From Hydrogenophaga sp. (GTDB lineage Bacteria > Pseudomonadota > Gammaproteobacteria > Burkholderiales > Burkholderiaceae_C), in NCBI RefSeq assembly GCF_018780075.1, contig NZ_JADMKB010000051.1, positions 1 through 47,440 of the forward strand: a stretch of DNA of 47,440 nucleotides, written 5' to 3'. The translations under genes and the position numbers were made by a program. This document shows, piece after piece, positions 13,560 to 24,240 of this stretch (position 1 is its first letter; every line of letters begins with the position of its first letter). Below the pieces are notes generated by a model. That model ran no database searches and was not told the origin of the DNA. It saw only the letters and a list, made by a program, of their open reading frames with translations.

Positions 13560-14552
13560 TCAGACGGATGTGCCGCTGGTGCGCCCGACGAGACGGCGGT
13601 GCCAGGCGCAGCGCAGGGCGTGCGAGACCAGGTCCCCCAGGAAGTGCTGAGGCTGGCCGTTGCCCCTGCTCCCGACAACCTGACGCGCCTTTGAGATCGC
13701 TGCGCCAGCGACGTAAGCCAACGTGGCGGTGGCTGCGTAGAGCACGCCGTGGTTCTTGGTGAAGTACCACAGGCGCGAATCGAACCAGAAAGGGGGCATC
13801 CGCTTCCAGGTCTTCATGCCGGTGGAGACCGACCCGATGTGCATGACGCGGCTCTGGGGCAGGTAGACGGACAGCCAGCCGGCTCGACGTGCGCGCAGGC
13901 ACAGATCGGTTTCTTCGAAATAGAGGAAGAAACGTTCATCGAATCCACCGGCCTCCTCGAAAGTGCGGTGGCGCACCATCAGGCTCGCGCCGGCCATCCA
14001 GTCCACCTCCTGCGCTTCCCTGGGTTCCGGCAGGGCCACGATGTAGCGCCGGAGCAGGCGGGAGATGGGGCCGGTCACCGCCGCCCCCTCGAATTCGCTG
14101 AACACGGTCGGGAACCGGAACGCGGTCTGGTGGTAGACGCCATCGTCTCCATGCAGGCGGCTGCCGGCGAAACCCACCTGGGGATGGGCCTGCAGATGCC
14201 CGACCAGCACCCGGATGGCACCGGGCTCAGGAAAGGCGTCGGAGTTGAGGATGTAGATGTAGTCGGGTGGCGAGCCATCGGGCAGCCCGTGGCGGATGCC
14301 GAAGTTGTTGCCGGCCCCGTAACCACCGTTGTGACCCGATTGCAGCACCCGCACCCGGCTCCAGCCGCGTTCCTGCACCGCCTGGCTCAGGATTTCGTAC
14401 GACCCATCCTCCGAGTGGTTGTCGACGATCGTGAGGGCGCCCGCCAGCCCTTCCATTTCGCGCAGGGCCGCCTCCACCGCCCGCAGCGTCAGCAGGGGCG
14501 TGCGGTAGTTGAGCACGATGGTCAGCACGCTGGGACCCATGGGCTGGTTCAT
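13560..14552 (-). CDS. GT2 family glycosyltransferase (rhamnosyltransferase-like)
   Basis: A 330-residue GT-A enzyme. The N-terminus has LTIVLNYRT, the nucleotide-binding TIVDNHSEDGS, HNGGYGAGNNFGIRHG and the metal-binding ILNSDAF. Then come WMAGASLMVRR-type acceptor residues (DWMAGASLMVRH), FFLYFEETDLCLRARRAGW and the histidine of VMHIGSVS. This is the pattern of rhamnosyltransferase-like GT2 enzymes. A hydrophobic segment near residue 275 may anchor it. The ATG overlaps the PKS stop codon by four bases (ATGA), and the NRPS follows 32 bases downstream, so it is locked inside the assembly-line operon. That argues that the NRPS-PKS product or its acceptor is glycosylated, or that the acyl unit and this sugar belong to the same glycan. 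Confidence 0.9.
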   Translation of the reverse strand: MNQPMGPSVLTIVLNYRTPLLTLRAVEAALREMEGLAGALTIVDNHSEDGSYEILSQAVQERGWSRVRVLQSGHNGGYGAGNNFGIRHGLPDGSPPDYIYILNSDAFPEPGAIRVLVGHLQAHPQVGFAGSRLHGDDGVYHQTAFRFPTVFSEFEGAAVTGPISRLLRRYIVALPEPREAQEVDWMAGASLMVRHRTFEEAGGFDERFFLYFEETDLCLRARRAGWLSVYLPQSRVMHIGSVSTGMKTWKRMPPFWFDSRLWYFTKNHGVLYAATATLAYVAGAAISKARQVVGSRGNGQPQHFLGDLVSHALRCAWHRRLVGRTSGTSV

Positions 14553-17500
14553 GCGTGTGTCCCGGGTCGTTGGGCTTCTTCGATGCAGCCCTTCAGCAGG
14601 CTGGCCATCACGCGCACGTTGGGTTCCAGCACCATGGAGTCGTGGTCACCCGGCACTTCCAGCACGCGCAGGGCCGGCATGAAGCGGGTCCAGTCGTTGT
14701 CGGCATGGACATATTCCCGTTCTGCGCTGACCCAGCGTCCACCAGAGACCTTCCAGCGCAGGTCGAGAGGCGGGCGGAACAGCACCGCAGACCCGTTCCA
14801 GACGTGCAGCTTGTAGCGGGGAAGGGCAGCCAGGAAGGCCGCCTGGATCGCTTCGTTGTTCAGCTGGTTGGTTCGGGGCTGGACGGGCGGCGCATGCCTG
14901 TTGCGAAGCCGGTCGAGCTCCCAGCGGGCGCGTCCCAGCGCCCAGGTCCACAGGAAGCCCGCGCCCTTCTTGCGCAACTCGGCCAGCTTGATGATGGTTT
15001 TGTCGATGCGGTTGATCGGCGGGTGTGTGGGCAGCGGTGTGTCCAGCAGCACCAGAAGGCTGACCTTTTCTCCGGCAGATTCCAGCTGTCGGGCGATCTC
15101 AAAGGCTGTGATGCCACCGCCCGAGAAGCCACCCAGCAGGTAGGGGCCGTGTGGCTGGACCTGGCGCATTTCAGCAATGTAGTCGGCCGCAGCTTCCTCA
15201 AATGTTTCGTGGGGCGCCTGGTCGCCGTAGAGGCCGCGAGCCTGCAGGCCATAGAACGGCCGGTCGACGCCCAGCAAGCGCGCCAGGTGTCGCAGGTTCA
15301 GCACGTTGCCGAACATGCCCGCCACCAGGAAGAAGGGCGTGCGCTCACCGCCTTCGCCATCGTGCATGGGCACCAGGTGAACGAAGCGGCGTCGGGCTTG
15401 CGGTGCTGCACCGCTGTTCCCGGCGGAAGGCGCCGCGTCCGCAGATCCACTGTCTCCGATCCGCTCCCGGATCATCGCCGCGCACAGCGCGATGGTCGGC
15501 GCTTCAAACAGCACAGAGATCGGGAACTCGACCCGGTAGGCCTTCTTGATCATCGCGAACAGGCGCACCGCGATCAGCGAGTGCCCGCCGAGATCAAAAA
15601 AGCTGTCCTGAACGCCCACCTGATCGACACCGAGCAGCTCTTCCCAGAAGCCCACCAGCGTGCGCTCCACATCGTTGCCTGGGGCCACATAGTCGCTGTC
15701 GAGGTCGGGGCGCTGGAACTTCTGTCCGGAACCCGCGTCGTTCGCGGCGACCTCACCCGCCTTTCGCACCAGCGCGTCCAGGTTCATCGAGGAAATGACC
15801 ACCTGCGGCAGACCGGTGGCCAGCGCGCGCCCGAACGCGTCTGCGCCTTCGTGCGGGAGGATGCCCTGCGACATGCTGTACTGGAGCTGCTCTTCGGCCG
15901 GGGACAGCTTGGTGTGCGCCCCGGCTCCGCCCGTGTCCTCGAACACCAGTTCGCGCGCATCGAGCCGGCTGCCCGAGGCCAAAAAGCCGCCTTCCTCCAG
16001 GCGCTTGATCGAGAAGCCTTGCACCTCCACGCAGACCTCGCCCTGCGCGTCACACAGCGTCACGTCAAAGACCGCGAACGGTGCGTCGGAGCGGTTGTCT
16101 TGCGCGTTGCGGACCCAGCTCCACACGGTGCCCGGCAAGGGCCGGTGCACGTTCACCGACCGGTACGACACCGGCACCCACAGGTGGTCGGGCTTGTAGC
16201 CTTCGATCAGGAGCATGGCCCAGCCGGTGGCCAGGTCCAGCAGCGCCGGGTGCAGGAGGTAACCCGCCGCAAGGTCGTTGTCGAAGGCCGGCGGCAGTTG
16301 CAGGCGGGCAATGCCTTCGCTGTCTCCGTAGGCCACCGACTGCAACACCCGCCAGCGTGGGCCGAAGTTCAGGTGTTCCTCTTGAGGCGAGCGCAGGCCA
16401 TCAGGGTCCTCGGCACGGTGGTGCGGGCAGCGGGCCTGCAGCGCGGCGGTGTCCACCCGTCCGGCACTGGGCAGCGCACCCGGGACCAGCGTGGCCTGGG
16501 CATTGAGCTGGAAGCCCTTGCGGCCCTCCAACAGCACGTCACTGCGCACCTCCAGCGCATAACCCTCGTCGCTGCGTGCCAGCTTCACGCGCACGTCCCG
16601 GGTCTGACCGTCGTGGACCTCCAGGGGGCGGAAGAAGTACAGGTCCTTGATCGAGAAAGGCCCTGTTTCGCCGTTGCCGCGCAGGGCCTCGGCGGCCAGT
16701 TCGAGGTATCCGGTTCCGGGCAGCAAGGCCTGTCCGGCCTTGGTGCGGTGGCCGTCGAGAATCCAGCGGCCTTCGGTTTTCCAGGCGGCGGTGAACATCC
16801 GGTGACCGGCGGCGTCGAACGTCGCATCGTCCAGCAGCGGGCTGCCGGCGGGATGGCGGGGCGGCGGTGCCGCTTCGCCCAGGCGGCTGGCCATCGCTCT
16901 CGCGGCCATGCCCACCTCGTTCCAGATGCCCCAGTCGATCGCCAGCACCTGGGTTCGCCCCCCCGCGCGGCTTCGGGCGTAGGCGTTGAGGTACTCGTTG
17001 GCCGCCACATAGTCGACCTGACCCGCCGGTGCGGTCACGGTGCTGGTCGATGAGAACAGGACCAGCCGGTCGATGCTGCCGTCGGGGAACAGGTCGTGAA
17101 GGATTTGAACCCCGTGCACCTTGGGGGCAAACACCTCTTCCACGCCGCCCGAGGTCTTGGTCATCAGAGGGCCGTCGTCCACCACACCGGCAGCGTGGAT
17201 CACCACCTCGATGCGTCCGAAGCGCTGCTTCGCCTGATCGGCGGCCGCCCGCATGTCCTTGACGTTGCACACGTCGGCGGCGACCACCAGCACCTCGGCG
17301 CCCAGACCTTCGAGACGGCGCACCGCCAGGATGCGCTGCACCACCGGGTCCAGCGGGTCGCCGCTGCGCAACCGTGCGTCCCAGGTGTCGGATGCGGGCA
17401 ATGCCTGGCGCGCCAGCAGCACCAGGTGCGCCTGTTTTTCGCGCGCCAGACGCTCGGCCAGCGTCAGGCCGATGCCGCCCAGGCCGCCGGTGATCAGGCA

Positions 17501-20500
17501 GACGCAGCCTGGCGAGAACCCGGAGAGTCCTTCGGAGGGCGCCAGGGGCAGCGGGGCGTAGCCCAGTTCGAACCGTCTGTCGGCCCGCAAGGCCGCCACG
17601 CGGTTGTCAGGCGCTGCGAACAGTTCCTCTAGCACACGGTCGGCCAGAGCGTTCAACGCATTCGCGTCCGGTCTGGCGCGCCAGCCCTTGTCCACGGCAG
17701 GCAGCGCGACATCGAGCACCGAACAGGTCAGGCCGGGCAGTTCGCGCGGCGCCACCCGGGCCGGGCCCATGAGGGTGGCTTTTTCGGGGTAGGGCAGGGC
17801 TTCGTCGCGCACCCGCACGGCCCCGGAGCTCAACACGGTCAGGTGCTGGGGCTTGGGGAGGTTTTCGCCGGCCATGGCCTGCGCCAGGAACAGCAGGCTG
17901 AAAAAGCCCTGCTCCAGGTTGCGGTGAAAGAAGCTGCTGCCAGGGCGAAAGCGCTCCTCCTGCGTGACCAGCCAGCCGTGCACGATCTGCTGCGGTGTGT
18001 TGCCCGCGGCGACCAGATCGCGCAACAGCTCGTCGTAGCCTTCGCGCCCGCGCTCCGGTGCCAGCAGGTACTCGAACTCGTTCAGTCGCGCAAACAGGTC
18101 GCCCGCGCGCACCACTGTGACCCGGTGTGAAGCGCTGCGCAGGCGTTCGACCAGCTTGTCGGTGAGGCCGGCCTCATCGGCAAACACCAGCCAGGTTTGT
18201 GGTTCGGTGCTGGCCAGGTCCTGGGTGACATCGATCTCGATGTTGGCCTGGCGAGGGCGCCAGCGCGGCTGGTAACCCCACGCGCTGATGTCGTCGGTAC
18301 GCACCAGTTGCGGCGCTGCTTCTGGCGCCGAGCGGGCCGTGCCCGGCTCGATGAAGTAGGGCTTGCGCTGGAAGGCGTAGGTGGGCAGGGGCACGCGGTG
18401 CCGGCGTGCCTCGCCCCAGATGGGCTCCCAGTCCACCTGGACGCCCGTGGCCCACAGCCGGCCCAAGGTGCCCAGGAACCACACGTCGTCGGCCACCGCA
18501 TGGTCGGCGTGGCGCAGCGAGTTGATCACCTGGGAGGCAGGAACGCCGTTGGCCTGGGTCAGGGAGCCCAGCGCCTTGCCCGGGCCCACCTCCAGGTACA
18601 CCCGGTGGCCCTGTTTCTTCAGCGTGGTCAGGCCATCGGCAAAATGCACCGTGCTGCGCAGGTGCCGCACCCAGTACATCGGATCGGTGGCGTCGGCAGC
18701 GCTCAGCGGTTGCCCGTCGCGGTTGGAAATGATGGGGAGCTTGGGTGCGCTCAGGCGGATGCTGCGCAGGTAGGCCTCGAAACGGCCCAGGATCGGCTCC
18801 AGCATGCGCGAATGCGCAGCAATGTCGATCTGGACGCGTTGGGGCTCGATCTCGCGCTCGCGCAACTGAGCCTCCAGCCGGTCCAGCGCATCCTGCGGCC
18901 CGGACACCACGCACAGCTCTGGCGCGTTCACGCTGGCCATGTCCAGTTCCTGGCCCAGCAGGCCGCGCACTTCATCCGCGGGCAGGGGCACGCTGAGCAT
19001 GCCTCCCCGTGGCACGGTGTCGAAGAGTTGTCCGCGCAGCAGCACCAGACCGATGCAGTCCTCGAACGACATCACGCCCGCCAGGCAGGCGGCGGTGTTC
19101 TCGCCCATGCTGTGACCCAGCAGGGCGGCGGGCTTGACCCCCCAGGACATCCACAGCTGCGCCAGCGCGTGCTCCACGATCATGATCAGTGGCAGCTGAA
19201 CCGACGGTCGCCTGAGTTTTTCGACCGCTGCGGCATGCTGTTGCGGCTCGGGCAACCACAAAGCCCGGATGTCGTAGTCCAGTTGCTTTTGCAGCACGTC
19301 CAGCCCGCGGTCCATCCAGTCCTGGAACACGGGCTCGGTGGCGTAGAGCTCACGTGCCATGCCGGCATATTGCGCGCCCCCGCCCGGGAACAGGAACACC
19401 ACTTCGGGGTCGTCCAGGTGGCTGTGGTTGAACACGCGGCGGGTATCGCTGCCTTCGAGCAAGGTGGCGGCCTCTTCATGGCTCTCGGCCACCAGCACGC
19501 GCCGGTGTTCAAAGGCCCGGCGCCCTTGCTTGAGCGTGTAGGCCACGTCGGCCAAGGGCTGTTCGGGGTGGGCTCGCAGGTGGGCGGCCAAGGCCTTGGC
19601 GTTGGCGTCGAGCGCCGCTCGTGAGCGGCCCGACACCACGAGCAGCTGGAATGGCCAGTCGGACGGATCGGACGCTTCTCGGGCAGGGGCTTCTTCCAGC
19701 ACCGCGTGCGCATTGGTGCCTCCCACGCCCAGGGAGTTCACCCCGGCGCGGCGTGGCCCTTTGTGCGACACCCAGGGGCTCAGGGTGTGGTTGACCTGGA
19801 AAGGGCTGGTGTCGAAGTCGATCGACGGGTTGGGCTGCTCATAGCCCAGACTCGGCGGAATCTCCTGGTGCTTGAGCGCCAGTGCGACCTTGATCAGGCT
19901 GGCGATTCCTGCGGCGGTGTCGGTGTGCCCGATATTGGTCTTGACCGAACCAATCCGGCAGAAACCGGTGTCCGACGTGGTCTCGCGGAACGCCTGCGTC
20001 AGCGCGGCCACCTCGATGGGGTCTCCCAGGTAGGTGCCGGTCCCGTGGCATTCGACGTAGTCGATGGTGTCGGCGCTCACGCCAGCCACGGCCTGCGCCT
20101 CCGCAATCGCCTTGGCCTGCCCGTCCACGCTCGGGGCCAGATAGCCGGCCTTGGCCGCGCCGTCGTTGTTGACGGCCGTTCCCTTGATCACGGCCCAGAT
20201 GTGGTCACCGTCCTTGAGGGCGTCTTCCAGGCGGCGCAGCACCACCACGCCCGCACCAGAACCGAACACGGTGCCCTGTGCCCGGTGGTCAAAGGCGTGG
20301 CAATGCCCGTCGGGCGAGAGAATCTCGCCCTCCTGGAAGATGTAGCCGCGGGCCTGGGGCAGTTCGATCGTCACCCCGCCGGCCAGGGCCATGTCGCACT
20401 CGCCGAGCAACAAGGACTGGCAGGCATGGTGCGTCGCCACCAATGAGGTTGAGCAGGCCGTCTGGATGTTGACGCTCGGGCCTTTGAGGTCAAAGATGTG

Positions 20501-20998
20501 GCTCACCCGGGTGGACAGGAAGTCCTTGTCGTTGCCCGTGTGGCGCAACAAGAACATGCCCGTGCTGGCCACCAGGTCGGGGTTGGAGCAGATGTTGAAG
20601 TAGAAATAGCTGCCCATGCCGCAACCGGCATAGACCGCGATCGGTCCGGCAAAGGTCTCGGGCGGGTGCCCGGCACTTTCCAGCGCTTCCCAAGCCACCT
20701 CCAGAAACTGGCGGTGCTGCGGATCCATGATGGCCGCTTCCTTGGGGCTGAAGCCGAAGAAATCGGCGTCGAACTGCTCGAATCCTTCAAGCGGTGCCGC
20801 CGCGGGCACATAGTTGCGATGCCGAATGCGTTCCGGGCTTTCTCCAGCGGCCAGCAGCTCGGTCTCTGTGAGTCGCCGGATGGATTCGATTCCCTGGCTC
20901 AGGTTGGACCAATATGCCGTCGGATTGGCCGCACCTGGCAGATGCGCTGCCATGCCGACGATGGCAATGTCGTTCGAAGCGGCTGAAGGCGTGGTCAC
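14549..20998 (-). CDS. Type I polyketide synthase KS-AT-KR-DH-ACP-TE
   Basis: A 2149-residue single-module PKS beginning with GTG at 20998 (GAGAG seven bases upstream). KS about 8-435 has C182 (TACSTSL), H318 (VECHGTGT) and H358 (NIGHTD). AT about 534-835 has S630 (GHSMGE); the IAAHS segment does not clearly say malonyl or methylmalonyl. KR about 1164-1360 has GGLGGIG, Y1330 and N1334; VDD at the LDD position suggests a B-type ketoreductase. A DH-like domain, about 1381-1668, follows the KR, the reverse of the usual order, and its motif [13 protein letters not shown] has one residue too many between His and Gly. ACP carries S1807 (DLGGHSL). TE about 1880-2140 has S1959 (GGFSGG), D1986 and H2119. 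It is expected to extend the NRPS-bound starter by one unit, reduce it and release it. It is first in the operon, with the CRP-type site upstream. Confidence 0.95.
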   Translation of the reverse strand: MTTPSAASNDIAIVGMAAHLPGAANPTAYWSNLSQGIESIRRLTETELLAAGESPERIRHRNYVPAAAPLEGFEQFDADFFGFSPKEAAIMDPQHRQFLEVAWEALESAGHPPETFAGPIAVYAGCGMGSYFYFNICSNPDLVASTGMFLLRHTGNDKDFLSTRVSHIFDLKGPSVNIQTACSTSLVATHHACQSLLLGECDMALAGGVTIELPQARGYIFQEGEILSPDGHCHAFDHRAQGTVFGSGAGVVVLRRLEDALKDGDHIWAVIKGTAVNNDGAAKAGYLAPSVDGQAKAIAEAQAVAGVSADTIDYVECHGTGTYLGDPIEVAALTQAFRETTSDTGFCRIGSVKTNIGHTDTAAGIASLIKVALALKHQEIPPSLGYEQPNPSIDFDTSPFQVNHTLSPWVSHKGPRRAGVNSLGVGGTNAHAVLEEAPAREASDPSDWPFQLLVVSGRSRAALDANAKALAAHLRAHPEQPLADVAYTLKQGRRAFEHRRVLVAESHEEAATLLEGSDTRRVFNHSHLDDPEVVFLFPGGGAQYAGMARELYATEPVFQDWMDRGLDVLQKQLDYDIRALWLPEPQQHAAAVEKLRRPSVQLPLIMIVEHALAQLWMSWGVKPAALLGHSMGENTAACLAGVMSFEDCIGLVLLRGQLFDTVPRGGMLSVPLPADEVRGLLGQELDMASVNAPELCVVSGPQDALDRLEAQLREREIEPQRVQIDIAAHSRMLEPILGRFEAYLRSIRLSAPKLPIISNRDGQPLSAADATDPMYWVRHLRSTVHFADGLTTLKKQGHRVYLEVGPGKALGSLTQANGVPASQVINSLRHADHAVADDVWFLGTLGRLWATGVQVDWEPIWGEARRHRVPLPTYAFQRKPYFIEPGTARSAPEAAPQLVRTDDISAWGYQPRWRPRQANIEIDVTQDLASTEPQTWLVFADEAGLTDKLVERLRSASHRVTVVRAGDLFARLNEFEYLLAPERGREGYDELLRDLVAAGNTPQQIVHGWLVTQEERFRPGSSFFHRNLEQGFFSLLFLAQAMAGENLPKPQHLTVLSSGAVRVRDEALPYPEKATLMGPARVAPRELPGLTCSVLDVALPAVDKGWRARPDANALNALADRVLEELFAAPDNRVAALRADRRFELGYAPLPLAPSEGLSGFSPGCVCLITGGLGGIGLTLAERLAREKQAHLVLLARQALPASDTWDARLRSGDPLDPVVQRILAVRRLEGLGAEVLVVAADVCNVKDMRAAADQAKQRFGRIEVVIHAAGVVDDGPLMTKTSGGVEEVFAPKVHGVQILHDLFPDGSIDRLVLFSSTSTVTAPAGQVDYVAANEYLNAYARSRAGGRTQVLAIDWGIWNEVGMAARAMASRLGEAAPPPRHPAGSPLLDDATFDAAGHRMFTAAWKTEGRWILDGHRTKAGQALLPGTGYLELAAEALRGNGETGPFSIKDLYFFRPLEVHDGQTRDVRVKLARSDEGYALEVRSDVLLEGRKGFQLNAQATLVPGALPSAGRVDTAALQARCPHHRAEDPDGLRSPQEEHLNFGPRWRVLQSVAYGDSEGIARLQLPPAFDNDLAAGYLLHPALLDLATGWAMLLIEGYKPDHLWVPVSYRSVNVHRPLPGTVWSWVRNAQDNRSDAPFAVFDVTLCDAQGEVCVEVQGFSIKRLEEGGFLASGSRLDARELVFEDTGGAGAHTKLSPAEEQLQYSMSQGILPHEGADAFGRALATGLPQVVISSMNLDALVRKAGEVAANDAGSGQKFQRPDLDSDYVAPGNDVERTLVGFWEELLGVDQVGVQDSFFDLGGHSLIAVRLFAMIKKAYRVEFPISVLFEAPTIALCAAMIRERIGDSGSADAAPSAGNSGAAPQARRRFVHLVPMHDGEGGERTPFFLVAGMFGNVLNLRHLARLLGVDRPFYGLQARGLYGDQAPHETFEEAAADYIAEMRQVQPHGPYLLGGFSGGGITAFEIARQLESAGEKVSLLVLLDTPLPTHPPINRIDKTIIKLAELRKKGAGFLWTWALGRARWELDRLRNRHAPPVQPRTNQLNNEAIQAAFLAALPRYKLHVWNGSAVLFRPPLDLRWKVSGGRWVSAEREYVHADNDWTRFMPALRVLEVPGDHDSMVLEPNVRVMASLLKGCIEEAQRPGTHA

Positions 20999-21047
20999 AC
21001 AGATCTCTCAGGTAGGAACACCCGTTCTCACTCCCATCGGGTAAACC

Positions 21048-21053
21048 ATTATG
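21048..21053 (-). promoter_or_regulatory. Candidate -10 element for the PKS operon
   Basis: Read on the minus strand this is CATAAT, one mismatch from TATAAT, placed 50 bases upstream of the PKS GTG. A transcription start about seven bases downstream, near 21041, would put the CRP-type palindrome centre at about -41.5, the textbook class II position. No good -35 hexamer is visible, which is expected for an activator-dependent promoter. Confidence 0.45.
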
Positions 21054-21074
21054 ACTCAACAATTTGTTACTTGA

Positions 21075-21090
21075 TGTGAGTGAGATCACA
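21075..21090. promoter_or_regulatory. Perfect CRP/Vfr-type operator upstream of the PKS
   Basis: The sequence TGTGAGTGAGATCACA matches the CRP consensus TGTGA-N6-TCACA in all ten defined positions. It lies in the 114-base gap between the PKS start and the end of the ExeA-like ATPase gene, and points at the PKS operon. CRP/FNR-superfamily regulators (CRP, Vfr, Clp) bind this half-site pair and respond to cyclic nucleotides. Activation rather than repression is inferred from the distance to the candidate -10 element. Confidence 0.65.
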
Positions 21091-21112
21091 CTTTTGGGGG
21101 ATAGGACGGCGT

Positions 21113-21985
21113 TTAAACAGCGCTGTCTCCCCATTGGCTGTCCCCGGATTGGCCGATGTTGAAATTGGTGTCGCCCAGCACGCCGTACTCGCTCCGGTCG
21201 CGCAGCACTTCATCGACCACATGCACATCGATCAGACGGGCCTCAGCGGCATACCCGTAGACGAGGGCCATGTCGCAAAGGATGTTGATGCTGCGGGGGA
21301 TGCCATGGGCTGCCCTGGCGATCTTGGCCGTGGCGTAGGGCGTGAACAGCTGACGATCGCGCCCGGCCACCTTCAACCGATGTTCGATGTAGTCTCCGAC
21401 CTCCACCGAGTTCAGGGGGGAAATGAAGAAATCGGCCGCCACCCGCTGCGCAAACTGCTGCAGCTCCGGGCGCCTGAGCAGATCGCGCAACTGGGGTTGA
21501 CCGACCAGCACGACCTGAAGCAGCTGATCCTTGTCGGCGTTGATGTTGGAGAGCATGCGCAGCGATTCCATGGCGGCCGGGCTGAGGTTCTGTGCCTCGT
21601 CGACGATGAGCACCACCCGGTGGTTCTTGGCATATTCGCCGATCAGAAAGCGCTGGAACGCGTCATAGCGTGCGACAGGCGAGAGTCCGTCGTAGGGCTG
21701 GCCAAAGGCCAGCATGATCCACTCGGTCAAATCGGCCAGGTCGGGGTGTGTGTTGGTCACCAGCCCCACCTTGACCTCGTCCCCCAACTCGTTGAGCAGG
21801 CGGCGAATCAGCGTGGTTTTGCCACACCCTATGTCGCCGCAAATGACAGTGAAGCCCGCCCGACTGCGTATCGCGTACTCCAGCATGGTGTAGGCCAGTG
21901 AATGGCGCTTTCCCATGTAGAGGAAGGCGGGGTCAGGTTGTATCGAGAACGGCTTTTCTTTCAGCTCGTAGAAGGATTCGTACAT
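21113..21985 (-). CDS. ExeA-like AAA ATPase of the XrtA/PEP-CTERM exopolysaccharide type
   Basis: A 290-residue AAA ATPase of the ExeA / PEP-CTERM-associated ATPase family, often found next to Wzx/Wzy EPS genes. It begins MYESFYELKEKPFSIQPDP, the family's standard opening, so I place the start at 21985; an in-frame ATG at 22066 would add 27 unrelated residues. Walker A is GDIGCGKTT (residues 50-58) and Walker B is VVLIVDEAQN, followed by a sensor region around LVGQPQLRDLLRRPEL. The protein is soluble; the C-terminal peptidoglycan-binding region of true ExeA is absent. It is probably an assembly or regulatory ATPase for EPS export. No exosortase gene was seen in the window. Confidence 0.85.
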   Translation of the reverse strand: MYESFYELKEKPFSIQPDPAFLYMGKRHSLAYTMLEYAIRSRAGFTVICGDIGCGKTTLIRRLLNELGDEVKVGLVTNTHPDLADLTEWIMLAFGQPYDGLSPVARYDAFQRFLIGEYAKNHRVVLIVDEAQNLSPAAMESLRMLSNINADKDQLLQVVLVGQPQLRDLLRRPELQQFAQRVAADFFISPLNSVEVGDYIEHRLKVAGRDRQLFTPYATAKIARAAHGIPRSINILCDMALVYGYAAEARLIDVHVVDEVLRDRSEYGVLGDTNFNIGQSGDSQWGDSAV

Positions 21986-22112
21986 GTTCGTTTTGCCAGT
22001 GAGCTTTGCGGGAGAGCCTTCACCTTGTTTTACAAGCGAACCCGCGAGTTGGTGCAGCCGGTTCATTATCGAATACGATGGAGTGATGACTGAACAACTT
22101 CCATAGTTTTTG

Positions 22113-22862
22113 ATGCAACCTGTTGATCAGGCATGCGAGCTTTGCGGATTGCCGGTCTCGCGCAACGATTTGGATTTCCACGTCCGAGACTTGGTTGATC
22201 GTGCTGATCGAGGCAACGGTTGTTGGCTCTTGACGCTCAATACTGAGATGATCGCGCGTGGTGTGCGGGATCCGGACTACTGGGACCTTGTCAAGCGGGC
22301 CGACATCATCACCGCAGATGGCATGCCTCTTGTTTGGGCATCGAAGTTCAAGAGCCGGAAGGCGGCGATTGTCGGTCGCACCACTGGAGTGGATCTGGTG
22401 GACGCCATGCTTCGTCTTGACAACGTGCCCCGTTTTGCGGTCATTGGTGGAAAGAGTCCGACGGAGACCATCAAGTGCTATGGTCAACAGGCTATGGAGG
22501 CATGTGCGTTTGTGTTCGACGGCAAAGTTGATCTGTCAGGCGAACAGTTGTCGTTCTTCTGTGATGAGTTGGGCCTGCACCACGTGCGTGTCGTCTTTGT
22601 TGCACTTGGGGTTCCCAAACAGGATCGCCTGGCCTTGCTTCTCAGGCATCGCATGCCTCACTTGGTTGTGCTCGGTATCGGAGGTACGTTCGAGATACTG
22701 GGACCTGAAGGCGGCCGTGCTCCGCAGTGGATGCAGAAGTCTGGTCTGGAATGGATATATCGCTTGGCCAAAGAGCCCCAGCGACTTTGGCATCGATACC
22801 TGATCAACTACCCCCGAGGCATCTGGTGCCTTGTGAGGGATTGCATCGGAGCAGGGCAGTGA
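22113..22862 (+). CDS. WecG/TagA/CpsF family glycosyltransferase (GT26)
   Basis: A 249-residue GT26 enzyme, the family of WecG (ManNAcA transferase) and TagA (ManNAc transferase), which add the second sugar to a lipid-linked primer at the inner face of the membrane. Family marks are LLTLNTEMI near residue 40, ADIITADGMPLVW, the GKVDLSGEQ stretch, VVFVALGVPKQ and GGTFEILGPEGGRAPQWMQK. The ATG at 22113 is preceded by an in-frame TTG at 22110; I prefer the ATG. It is transcribed away from the ATPase gene, so the 127-base gap should hold both promoters. It is a good candidate to act directly after the WcaJ-like enzyme. Confidence 0.9.
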   Translation: MQPVDQACELCGLPVSRNDLDFHVRDLVDRADRGNGCWLLTLNTEMIARGVRDPDYWDLVKRADIITADGMPLVWASKFKSRKAAIVGRTTGVDLVDAMLRLDNVPRFAVIGGKSPTETIKCYGQQAMEACAFVFDGKVDLSGEQLSFFCDELGLHHVRVVFVALGVPKQDRLALLLRHRMPHLVVLGIGGTFEILGPEGGRAPQWMQKSGLEWIYRLAKEPQRLWHRYLINYPRGIWCLVRDCIGAGQ

Positions 22863-22956
22863 GGTATGTGCATGTCACGGGTTTTGCCGGCCTGCATTGC
22901 CAGATGGCGGAACGATCCAAACGATGTCTTGCTCGACTCAGCCTCATTTGTCGACC

Positions 22957-24237
22957 ATGAAATCCATCCGAGCTCTTTTGATCGCCGAGGCGGCTAATCC
23001 CGAGTGGTCCAGCGTACCTTTGATCGGCTGGTCTCTATCAACTGCGATTGCCGGAGAGATCGATGCCCATATCGTTACCCAGATCCGTAACCGGGATGCT
23101 TTTGTCCGGGCCGGTTTGAAAGAAGGTGTGGATTTCACCGCTATCGATTCCGAAGCCATAGAGAGACCCTTCTGGCGGCTGGCTGGCTGGCTGCGAGGTG
23201 GCCAAGGGATCGGCTGGACCACCCAGACTGCTTTGTCCAGCCTGTCCTATCCCTACTTTGAGCATCTGGTCTGGAAGCAGTTCGGGGCACGGATCAGCAA
23301 TGGCGAATTTGGTGTTGTTCACCGAATCACGCCCTTGACGCCCACCGCGCCCAGTTCCCTGGCCAAGCGATGCGCTAAGGCGGGTGTGCCATTTGTGCTG
23401 GGACCACTCAACGGCGGAGTTCCTTGGCCCGAGGGGTTCGACCGGGAGCGAAGGCAGGAGAAAGAGTGGTTGTCTTACGTGCGGGCTGCCTACCGTATGT
23501 TGCCGGGCATTCGTCAGACCTACCGGTATGCAACGAAGGTCCTGGTGGGGTCGCGCTTTACTCAGGGTGACCTCCCTGCTGCATATCGGGACAAGTACAT
23601 TTATATGCCGGAGAACGGGATCGATCCTGGACGCTTCTGGCGAACAGCAAAGAACCGTGATTCCGGTGCGCTCCGAGCGGTATTCGTCGGGAGGCTGGTG
23701 CCCTACAAAGGGCCGGATATGTTGCTGGAGTCAGCACTGGAGTTATTGCGCTCGGGATCCATGACCATCGATATTGTCGGAGATGGTCCGTTGATGCCCG
23801 AACTGCGTGCGTTCGTTCAAATACACAACTTGGATTCGGTGGTTACGCTTCATGGCTGGGTAGCAAATGAGCGGGTGCAAGATATCCTCTGCCAGTGCGA
23901 AGTTTTGGCGTTCCCCAGCATCCGTGAGTTCGGCGGGGGCGTCGTGCTGGAGGCCATGGCGCTGGGCGTCGTACCGATCGTGGTGGACTATGCAGGTCCT
24001 GGTGAACTGGTGACTGCTGAAACGGGACTGAAGATACCCATCGGTACGCGAAAGGATATCGTCGCGGGTTTTCACGAGACGTTGGCCCGACTGGCGAAAG
24101 ACCGTTCTGAATTGGCAGTGCTTTCCCGAAATGGCTGCGATCAGGTAAAGAGGATATTCACTTGGTCAGCAAAGGCGCGCAGCATCCGCGAGATCTACGA
24201 ACGCTTGAGCTATCACACGCGCCTTGCAGGTGAATGA
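22957..24237 (+). CDS. GT4 family glycosyltransferase
   Basis: A 426-residue GT-B glycosyltransferase. The N-terminal acceptor domain opens with RALLIAEAANPEWSSVPLIG. The donor domain has AVFVGRLVPYKGPDMLLES, IVGDGPLMPELR, LHGWV and the EX7E-type motif in FPSIREFGGGVVLEAMALG, with acidic residues at the expected spacing. I place the start at the ATG at 22957 in front of KSIRALLI; an ATG at 22924 with GGAACG upstream is also possible and would add 11 residues. It follows the GT26 gene by about 95 bases and is probably co-transcribed. It ends three bases before the convergent methyltransferase gene, leaving no room for a terminator. Confidence 0.88.
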   Translation: MKSIRALLIAEAANPEWSSVPLIGWSLSTAIAGEIDAHIVTQIRNRDAFVRAGLKEGVDFTAIDSEAIERPFWRLAGWLRGGQGIGWTTQTALSSLSYPYFEHLVWKQFGARISNGEFGVVHRITPLTPTAPSSLAKRCAKAGVPFVLGPLNGGVPWPEGFDRERRQEKEWLSYVRAAYRMLPGIRQTYRYATKVLVGSRFTQGDLPAAYRDKYIYMPENGIDPGRFWRTAKNRDSGALRAVFVGRLVPYKGPDMLLESALELLRSGSMTIDIVGDGPLMPELRAFVQIHNLDSVVTLHGWVANERVQDILCQCEVLAFPSIREFGGGVVLEAMALGVVPIVVDYAGPGELVTAETGLKIPIGTRKDIVAGFHETLARLAKDRSELAVLSRNGCDQVKRIFTWSAKARSIREIYERLSYHTRLAGE

Positions 24238-24240
24238 TCT

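Noticed and set aside
13528..13902. 125-residue N-terminal extension of the NRPS
   Set aside because: It overlaps the GT2 gene, is Arg/Pro/His-rich noise, and the ATG at 13527 has a strong ribosome binding site.
14555..19624. Long plus-strand open frames (832 and 475 codons) opposite the PKS
   Set aside because: Same pattern of compositional shadow; every PKS domain is intact on the minus strand.
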